From Sphingomonas abietis (GTDB taxonomy: Bacteria > Pseudomonadota > Alphaproteobacteria > Sphingomonadales > Sphingomonadaceae), in NCBI RefSeq assembly GCF_027625475.1, contig NZ_CP115174.1, positions 3,197,001-3,261,000 on the forward strand: 64,000 nt of DNA. Direction: 5' to 3'. Both the position numbers and the translations under genes were made by a program. Below the pieces are notes generated by a model, which saw only the letters and a list, made by a program, of their open reading frames with translations, was not told the origin of the DNA and made no database searches. Positions 57,898-64,000 of this stretch are shown here, in pieces; position 1 is the first letter of the stretch; every line of letters starts with the position of its first letter.

Positions 57898-59045
57898 CCA
57901 TCGCCTGCATCGCGGTGCTGGGCGACGGCATCGAAGCGTGGCTGTTTGCGGCAATCGCCCGGCAATTGCTGCGCGGCTCCGTGCCCGTGATGGTCGTTCC
58001 CGCGGGTCCGCAGTCGCTTTCCGACACCATCGCCTTGCCGCCCGATATCGAGCGCGTCCACCGGCTCCTGCGCATTCCACCTGCTCTCGTTCGCGCGATC
58101 GCCCGCCCCCGCTATGGCATTGCTGTGCCAAGACACGACGCCAAGGCGCTGTTCATCCCCTATGGTGGCATCGGCGACCCCGGAACACCGGGCGATTTTG
58201 CGGCAGACTGGATTCGCGCGCGCGTGATGGGGCACCCACCGGCGCTGAGCAGCCTGTCGGTGAACGCCGCTCTCCATTCGGGGGCGATCCTCCCGCCGGA
58301 CGCACCGGCGGAACTGAGGCGGAGCGGCACCGCCGGCTGGGAAGCGGCGACCGGTAGATATCACTCCCTGCTGCGCGAAGCGGCACAAGCCTGTGGCGTG
58401 GTTCAGTCGGCACCATGGGCTGAACCGTTAACGGCAGAGAGAGCCGCAGCGGCTTGGCATCTTGCTGACGGGACGCGCCTGACGGCTGATATCTGGGTTG
58501 ATGCGCGCGGCGATGCCGGCGTGGCGCACTCCCCGTCACCGCCGGGATGGCACGCGGACAGGATCGGCGTCGGGACCATGGCGCAGCGGATCGACGCGCC
58601 GGAACCATTCGCCATCGCCGCCATCGCATCGGCGGCCGCACGTCTGGTCGCCCTGCTTCCACGCGGCCCCGCCCGGTCGCAGCTGGCTGCAGAATATCAT
58701 CGTCAGCTGTCGTGCGAACAAGACGCTATAGCTGCGGCCGGCGCCGCCTTGTCCCGCCTTGCCGGACAGGACGCGAAATCGGCAACGCTGGATCGCTACG
58801 CCGATCGCTATCGGGTCGCGGGCCTGCTGCCGGCTGATCCGCAGCCCTGGTCGGCCGAGACATGGTTGTTCTGCTTCGATGCGATGGGCATCGTACCGCG
58901 CCGCTACGACCCCAATTCGGATCGCTACCCCGTCGATCAGGCGGCCGACAGGATGACGGCCCGGGCGATGGCGATCGCACGTCTCCCCGGGCGGCCGAGG
59001 CCCCCCCCTCCTGACGGCGACACATGCCTCGGCCGGCCACCATGA
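57894..59045 (+). CDS. Degenerate tryptophan-halogenase-like protein
   Basis: A 383-residue paralogue. The N-terminal IAVLGDGIEAWLFAAIAR aligns with the GGGTAGW FAD motif but as GDGIEAW (10-16), losing two glycines. TADIWVDARGDAG resembles the family's VDCSGF segment and LFCFDAMGIVPRRYDP its C-terminus. I find no catalytic-Lys segment and no WxWxIP. It is ~120 residues shorter. It is probably not a halogenase; a partner subunit or a decaying copy is possible. Both ends are coupled by ATGA to neighbours. Confidence 0.7.
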   Translation: MTIACIAVLGDGIEAWLFAAIARQLLRGSVPVMVVPAGPQSLSDTIALPPDIERVHRLLRIPPALVRAIARPRYGIAVPRHDAKALFIPYGGIGDPGTPGDFAADWIRARVMGHPPALSSLSVNAALHSGAILPPDAPAELRRSGTAGWEAATGRYHSLLREAAQACGVVQSAPWAEPLTAERAAAAWHLADGTRLTADIWVDARGDAGVAHSPSPPGWHADRIGVGTMAQRIDAPEPFAIAAIASAAARLVALLPRGPARSQLAAEYHRQLSCEQDAIAAAGAALSRLAGQDAKSATLDRYADRYRVAGLLPADPQPWSAETWLFCFDAMGIVPRRYDPNSDRYPVDQAADRMTARAMAIARLPGRPRPPPPDGDTCLGRPP

Positions 59046-60736
59046 TTCCGGGAATGGCCAGCCCACCCGTCTCGCGCGCCGGACAACGGCCCCCTCCTCC
59101 CCGACGTGCCAAAGGACCACCGCCAGTGCCTCTCACACCGATCATAAGGCGACGTCTCGGGATGATCGCCTGGGCAGGGCTGGCCTCCAGCACGATCGCC
59201 GCCCCGCCATCTCGTCATATCGACGTCGATGTCAGCCAGCCCGGCCCGCCGGTCGATCGCTTCTACGATCTGTCGGTCGGATCGGATTATCCCGGCACGC
59301 TGATCCGTCCCGACAGCCAGCGCCAGCTCGCCGCCACGGTGGACGAACTGGGTTTCCGCTACCTGCGCTTTCACGACATATTCCATGACGTGCTCGGCAC
59401 CGTGCGCGTGACCAATGGCCGCACGGTCTATGACTGGACCAGGATCGACGCGCTGTATGACGGGCTGTTGGCGAAAGGCATCCGCCCCTTCGTCGAACTG
59501 GGTTTCACGCCGGACGCGCTGCGCACCTCCGACCAGACCATCTTCTACTGGAAGGGCAATACATCTCACCCGCGCATGGCGGGATGGCACGATCTGATCG
59601 ACGCCTTCATCCGCCATCTGCGGACGCGCTATGGCGCCGAGGAGGTGAGGAAGTGGTATTTCGAGGTCTGGAACGAACCCAATCTGTCCGGATTCTGGGA
59701 AGGCGGCGATCGGCAGGCCTATTTCCAGCTGTTCGACGAGACCTCGCGCACGATCAAGGCGATCGATCCCGCGCTGAGGGTCGGTGGCCCGGCGACCGCG
59801 GGCGCCGCCTGGGTGCCGGAATTTCTCGATCATGTCGCGAAGGCCGCCACCCCGATCGATTTCGTCAGCACCCATGCCTATGGCGTGGATGGCGGCTTTC
59901 TCGACGAGAATGGCCAGCAGGACACCAAGCTTTCGCCGTCTCCGGATGCGATCATCGGGGACGTCCGCAAGGTTCGCCAGCAGATTGAAGCCTCGCAATA
60001 TCCCGGCCTGCCGCTGTTCTTCACCGAATGGAGCACGAGCTACACCCCGCGCGACTTCGTTCATGACAGCTATATCAGCGCGCCCTACATCCTCACCAAG
60101 CTCCACGGCGTCGCCGGGCTCGTCCAGGGCATGAGCTACTGGACCTATAGCGACCTTTTCGAGGAACCCGGCCCCCCGACGACCCCCTTTCATGGCGGCT
60201 TCGGCCTGATGAACCGGGAAGGCATCCGCAAGCCGGCGTGGTTCGCCTATCGCTACCTCCATGCCTTGCACGGACACGGCGTGGCCGTCGGCGATCGCGA
60301 TGCGATGGTCGCGGTCGATGGGCATCGCACCGCGGCGTTGATCTGGGATTGGCATCAACCGGCCCAGACTGTCAGCAACAAGCCCTTCTACACCCGCGCC
60401 CAACCCTCACGACAGAGCGCACCGGCGGTGCTGCGCCTGTCCCATTTGGCCCCCGGCCGATACCGCCTGCGGCTGTTCCGCACCGGCTACCGGATTCACG
60501 ATCCCCTGACCGCCTACATCGCCATGGGGATGCCCGAGCGCTTCACGCCGGCGCAGTTGGAGCGGATGGAGGCGCTGACCCAAGACAGCCCCCAGCAGGA
60601 CAGGGTCGTCGATATCGCCGACAAGCATATGTTCGCCATCCGGCTGCCGATGAAAACGAACGATATCGTGCTCGTTACGCTCGCTCCCGAGACGTCCATG
60701 ACCGGCGCGCCGACGACGATATCGCCCATCCCCTGA
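59042..60736 (+). CDS. GH39-family glycoside hydrolase (beta-xylosidase type)
   Basis: About 564 residues. The TIM-barrel has DVSQPGPPVDRFYDLSVGSDY, RYLRFHDIFHDVL, acid/base Glu212 in FEVWNEPNLSGFW and nucleophile Glu329 in LFFTEWSTSY, as in GH39 xylosidases. The start is the ATG overlapping the preceding stop (ATGA); this leaves a Pro/Arg-rich stretch before the hydrophobic LGMIAWAGLASSTIAA, so a start nearer residue 30-40 (GTG) is possible. It should release xylose from oligosaccharides imported by the receptor. Confidence 0.92.
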   Translation: MIPGMASPPVSRAGQRPPPPRRAKGPPPVPLTPIIRRRLGMIAWAGLASSTIAAPPSRHIDVDVSQPGPPVDRFYDLSVGSDYPGTLIRPDSQRQLAATVDELGFRYLRFHDIFHDVLGTVRVTNGRTVYDWTRIDALYDGLLAKGIRPFVELGFTPDALRTSDQTIFYWKGNTSHPRMAGWHDLIDAFIRHLRTRYGAEEVRKWYFEVWNEPNLSGFWEGGDRQAYFQLFDETSRTIKAIDPALRVGGPATAGAAWVPEFLDHVAKAATPIDFVSTHAYGVDGGFLDENGQQDTKLSPSPDAIIGDVRKVRQQIEASQYPGLPLFFTEWSTSYTPRDFVHDSYISAPYILTKLHGVAGLVQGMSYWTYSDLFEEPGPPTTPFHGGFGLMNREGIRKPAWFAYRYLHALHGHGVAVGDRDAMVAVDGHRTAALIWDWHQPAQTVSNKPFYTRAQPSRQSAPAVLRLSHLAPGRYRLRLFRTGYRIHDPLTAYIAMGMPERFTPAQLERMEALTQDSPQQDRVVDIADKHMFAIRLPMKTNDIVLVTLAPETSMTGAPTTISPIP

Positions 60737-60809
60737 ACGCCGGTCGCGATCAACGGGCACCGCCCAAATCCCGCTCTTCGCGACCCCGGAAAATCTGACA
60801 CGCTGCGAC

Positions 60810-60823
60810 TGATAACGCTACCA
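60810..60823. promoter_or_regulatory. LacI-type operator candidate, site 3
   Basis: TGATAACGCTACCA fits TGNTANCGNTANCA and differs from site 2 by one base. It lies 16 bp before the GH43 start, in the 103-bp gap after the GH39 gene, so GH43 may have its own regulated promoter. Confidence 0.55.
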
Positions 60824-60839
60824 TGCCGGGAGAGAATAT

Positions 60840-62474
60840 ATGTCCTTTTCGCGTCGATCGGCGCTGGCCACCATGTTGGCCGGCACGGCGGCCGCATCGC
60901 GCGCCACCGGAATGCGCAGCGCGGCGGCGACGCCCCCGGCCCCCGGCCGCGGGGCGGATGGGCAACGGATCGCCGATCTCGGCGATGGCACCTTCATCAA
61001 TCCGATCATGGCCGGCGATCATCCCGATCCGACGATCCTGAAGGATGGCGGCACCTATTATATGACCTTCTCGTCGTTCCTGTCCTATCCGGGGCTGGTG
61101 ATCTGGCGATCGACCGACCTAGTCAACTGGCATCCGGTCGGCCCCGCCCTCCACCAACGGATCGGCACGGTCTGGGCCGTCGATCTGGTCCGCCACGAGG
61201 GCCGCTACTTCCTCTATATCCCGGCGGCACAAGACGGCGAGGAATGGCGCATCTATGCGATCTGGGCAGACCGGATCGAGGGGCCCTGGAGCGATCCGGT
61301 CGACCTCGGCATCCGCGGCTGCATCGATCCGTGTCATGTGGTGGGAGAAGACGGCAAACGCTATCTCTTCACCAACGGCGTCCGCCGTGTCCGATTGGCC
61401 GATGACGGCCTGTCCACCATCGGCGCGGTAGAGCCCGCTTATGCCCCCTGGCGATATCCCGACGACTGGATCGTCGAGAATTTCGCGCCGGAGGGGCCTA
61501 AGCTGCTCCGGCACGGCGACTATTTCTATCTGGTCACCGCCGTGGGCGGCACCGCCGGCCCCGCTACCGGCCATATGGTGATCGCAGCGCGATCCCGCTC
61601 CATTCATGGTCCCTGGGAAGATTGCCCGCATAATCCGATCGTCAGAACCCGCTCGATCGAGGAACCCTGGTGGTCGAGAGGACATGCCACCCTCGTCGAA
61701 GGTCCGGCCGGTGACTGGTGGATGGTGTATCACGGCTATGAAAACGGCTTTCGCACCCTCGGCCGCCAGACCTTGCTCCAGCCGGTCGACTGGACCGACG
61801 ATGGCTGGTTCCGCGCGAGCGGGGGATGTTTGTCGACCCCGATCGCCAAGCCGAAAGAAGGACGGAGCGGACCATCCGCACCGGCCCTCTCCGACGATTT
61901 CTCGGCCGATCGGATGGGAGTCCAGTGGAGCTTCCACGAGCCTGGCCCGAACGAGGCGGCCCGCTTGCAGCGCGGACGGCAGGGCGCCGTTCTGGAGGGG
62001 CGCGGCACGGGGCCGGCTGACACCGCACCGCTGACCTGTATCGTCCGCGACCGGTGCTATCAGGCAGAAATCTCCATCGACCTGCTGGGCGACGCGGAAG
62101 CGGGCCTGCTGCTGTTCTACAACCACAAAGCTTTCGTCGGCATCGGATTCACCCCAGAGGCCGTCAAACTCTTCGAATATTCGGACGAGCTGTCATGGGC
62201 GCGCAAACGTCACGACGCCCGGACCCTGAGGCTCAGAGTGCGCAACGACGAGCATGTCGTGACATATCATTATTCCTATGACGAAGGGCGGACCTGGATG
62301 CGCCATGATACACGGATGGAGGTGTCCGGCCTTCACCACAATGTGTTCGGAGGCTTTCTCAGCCTCAAGATCGCGCTCTACGCCGTCGGGACTGGCAGCG
62401 TGCGGCTGCGCGATTTCCACTACGACGGCAATCCCGCTCCCGTGATCGAGACAAAGCTCGATTCGTTCGGCTGA
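60840..62474 (+). CDS. GH43-family glycoside hydrolase (xylosidase/arabinofuranosidase type), exported
   Basis: A 544-residue enzyme. SRRSALATMLAGTAAASRA is a Tat-like export signal. The five-bladed propeller carries the catalytic triad of GH43: Asp63 (GDHPDPTIL), Asp163 (GCIDPCHVV) and Glu218 (FAPEGPKLL). After ~345 a beta-sandwich accessory domain follows (FSADRMGVQWSFHEPG to LRDFHYDG). GGGAGAG lies before the ATG. Substrate is a xylo- or arabino-oligosaccharide. Confidence 0.93.
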   Translation: MSFSRRSALATMLAGTAAASRATGMRSAAATPPAPGRGADGQRIADLGDGTFINPIMAGDHPDPTILKDGGTYYMTFSSFLSYPGLVIWRSTDLVNWHPVGPALHQRIGTVWAVDLVRHEGRYFLYIPAAQDGEEWRIYAIWADRIEGPWSDPVDLGIRGCIDPCHVVGEDGKRYLFTNGVRRVRLADDGLSTIGAVEPAYAPWRYPDDWIVENFAPEGPKLLRHGDYFYLVTAVGGTAGPATGHMVIAARSRSIHGPWEDCPHNPIVRTRSIEEPWWSRGHATLVEGPAGDWWMVYHGYENGFRTLGRQTLLQPVDWTDDGWFRASGGCLSTPIAKPKEGRSGPSAPALSDDFSADRMGVQWSFHEPGPNEAARLQRGRQGAVLEGRGTGPADTAPLTCIVRDRCYQAEISIDLLGDAEAGLLLFYNHKAFVGIGFTPEAVKLFEYSDELSWARKRHDARTLRLRVRNDEHVVTYHYSYDEGRTWMRHDTRMEVSGLHHNVFGGFLSLKIALYAVGTGSVRLRDFHYDGNPAPVIETKLDSFG

Positions 62475-62507
62475 CACCACCGCCCTCCCCGCCTCAAAGA
62501 ACAAGCG

Positions 62508-63622
62508 ATGCGTTTTTCGTCGAGATATCTGGTTCTCTCATGCCTGGCGATGGGGACGTCGAAGCTCATCGTCGTGCCGGTGACCACGCCATCGGCTGCC
62601 TCGGCCATCTGGGCCGAGACCCGCATCGGTGGCCGCACGGTGCCAGTCGACGGCGGCAGCGAAAGGTTGCGCCGGTGGCCCGCTGCTTATTTCGAAACGA
62701 TCGTCGACGGCCGGCCTTGTCATTCCAGATCGGGACGGGCAAGATCGCGCTGGACGTGATCGTGGATGGACGGACCATCGCCACGTTGATCAAGCCCATT
62801 CTTGGCTTCTACCGCATCGAAGGTCTCGATGTCGGCCGTCATCGCATCAAGGCGGAGATGACCTTGGAAAGCCAGGCCGCGCCGACCGCTTTCGGGGGCT
62901 TCTTCTTGCGAAGACGAGGACCTCGCGCCCTCCGCCCCGGCAGCGCCAGATCGAGTTCATCGGAGACTCCTACAGCGTGGGCTACCCGATCTCTCGGCCC
63001 AGCAGGATTGCTCGCAGGACGAGGTATGGGAGACGACGGATATGTCGAGGGCTTTCGGCCCGATGCTGGCCGCAAATATGGTGCCGATTATCAAGTGAAC
63101 GCCATTTCCGGGCGGGAGTCGTCCGCAACTATAACGGCTTTGCCGCCGACACATTGCCCCAAGACTATCCCTATGCGCTGTTTAGCGACAGACAGCAGGG
63201 CAGATGAGCCTGACTGGCATCTCCAACTCATCATGATCGCCTTGGGCACGAACGATTTTTCGACGCCCTTGCGCGTCGGAGAACGATGGACCCGCGACGA
63301 GCTTCATTCGGACTACGAAGCCACCTATGTCCGTTTCGTGCAATCGCTCCGGGGCCGCTATTCGCGCAGCGTTTTTCTATTATGGGCGACAGACAAAGCC
63401 GATGGCGAGATCGAAGACGAAGTGCACAAAGTGGTGGCCACCCTGTGCACTGCCGGAAAGATGCATCTGGCCTATGCGCCGATCGACCAGCTGACATTCT
63501 CCGCTTGTCATTCCCGTCCATCTGAGGCGGACGAGGGCGTGATCGCGACTCGCCTATCTGCGGCTCTCGATAATTTTCCCGACATCTGGGATGATCCAAA
63601 AGCGCAGCCTGATCCCCGTTAA
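62508..63622 (+). pseudogene. CE2-type SGNH esterase broken by about six frameshifts
   Basis: A carbohydrate acetylesterase is readable only by changing frame. GGRTVPVDGGSERLRRWPAAYFE starts the N-terminal jelly-roll; then SFQIGTGKIALDVIVDGR; then RQIEFIGDSYSVGY (block I, GDS Ser); DCSQDEVWETTDMSRAFGP; KYGADYQVNAISG; VVRNYNGFAADTLPQDYP; and finally IALGTNDFSTPL (GTND) and FSACHSRPSEAD (His). Protein sequence is well preserved on both sides of each break. As printed it cannot make an active enzyme. Start MRFSSRYLVLSCLAMG looks like a signal peptide. Confidence 0.85.
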
Positions 63623-64000
63623 GCGCGGCCGACAAGACATAATCACCACGCACGGAGCGTCACATCGGCATCGGCCGGAGCATCTTCGGGCGAATTGGGG
63701 GCGCGCGTTCGTCAGCACAGCCCCGGTCAACGACCGGCGTATCGGACGGAGTAATCGTCTGCACCTCTACCAATATCGCCGTACTGTTCAGTGGTCAGTG
63801 CGTACAGCTCGCCATCGTGGCTCTAACGATATTTTCATCGGCATCGCCGTCCGGCGTGCTGATCGCGCTCATCCAACCATAACCCCTTCGATCTTGGGCG
63901 GCAGGCCACGCGGATTTGGGAGCATGTGCATGTCCAAACGTCTATCCAGATTTTTCACACCGATGATTTTCGGCGCCAAAGCGCCGCTGGATGTTGGGCG
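63623..64000. other. Right-edge region with no supportable complete gene
   Basis: Only short frames are present. A minus-strand tail ending at 63727 (GELYALTTEQYGDIGRGADD) reads protein-like but is closed by a stop just upstream, and a possible new gene starts near 63931. Confidence 0.4.
63931..64000 (+). CDS. Possible gene start running off the right edge
   Basis: MSKRLSRFFTPMIFGAKAPLD is open to the window end, with GGGAG seven bases before the ATG. Too little is visible to assign a family or to be sure it is a gene. Confidence 0.25.

Noticed and set aside
63727..63823. Minus-strand tail reading GELYALTTEQYGDIGRGADD
   Set aside because: It is closed by a stop codon directly upstream and has no start; it could be a remnant but cannot be called a gene.

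Overview
The window is high-GC chromosomal DNA that looks like a sphingomonad (Alphaproteobacteria, probably Sphingomonas or a close relative). The grounds are family composition: a Caulobacter/Sphingomonas-type TonB receptor beside tryptophan-halogenase-like flavoproteins and glycoside hydrolases, a DUF3606 protein, a DUF1800/DUF1501 pair, a membrane PQQ glucose dehydrogenase, and an alphaproteobacterial LexA box of the form GTTC-N7-GTTC. No species can be named from the sequence alone.

Layout. 1-4.5 kb: a truncated acetyltransferase, a LysR regulator, ferredoxin-NADP reductase and glutathione-dependent formaldehyde dehydrogenase. 4.6-10.4 kb: a surface-glycan locus (two GT4 transferases, a GINT1-like protein, a CDP-glycerol-transferase-like protein, a flippase). 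10.4-12.6 kb: a LacI regulator coupled to a FucP-like sugar permease. 12.7-18.4 kb: mostly housekeeping genes (hydrolase, cysS, UDP-GlcNAc 2-epimerase, class II DAHP synthase, tRNA-Glu). 18.5-22.2 kb: the DUF1501/DUF1800 pair and a wrecked IS5-family transposase. 22.3-29.2 kb: a DUF2383 protein, then a tightly coupled seven-gene operon (GT4, GT2, GT28-like, acyl-CoA-dehydrogenase-fold flavoprotein, PIG-L deacetylase, NodS-like methyltransferase, GT2). 29.4-34 kb: an oxidoreductase, a gene-poor stretch, a secreted hydrolase, an F420-NADP-oxidoreductase-like gene and an HxlR regulator. 34.1-40.1 kb: a CzcCBA-type metal efflux operon led by a His-rich exported protein. 40.1-42.6 kb: PQQ glucose dehydrogenase.

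43-47.7 kb is a scar of broken genes: a TetR remnant with a 16-bp tandem duplication, an oxidoreductase cut off against an antisense TonB-receptor fragment, and an imuA-dnaE2 mutagenesis cassette that has lost imuB and the polymerase centre but keeps its LexA box. 47.9-50.4 kb holds DNA repair and nucleotide housekeeping genes plus a run of very small proteins. 50.4-63.6 kb is a plant-hemicellulose utilisation locus: GH74 xyloglucanase, TonB receptor, two halogenase-family proteins, GH39 and GH43 glycosidases, and a CE2-type esterase broken by about six frameshifts. Three intergenic copies of TGNTANCGNTANCA suggest control of this locus by a LacI-type regulator.

The two most promising undescribed systems are the 22.9-29.2 kb operon, whose enzyme set (glycosyl transfer, N-deacetylation, N-methylation, flavin chemistry) resembles an amino-sugar tailoring pathway, and the coupled intact and degenerate halogenase-family pair inside the hemicellulose locus. 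No CRISPR array, rRNA, intact prophage or replication origin was seen.
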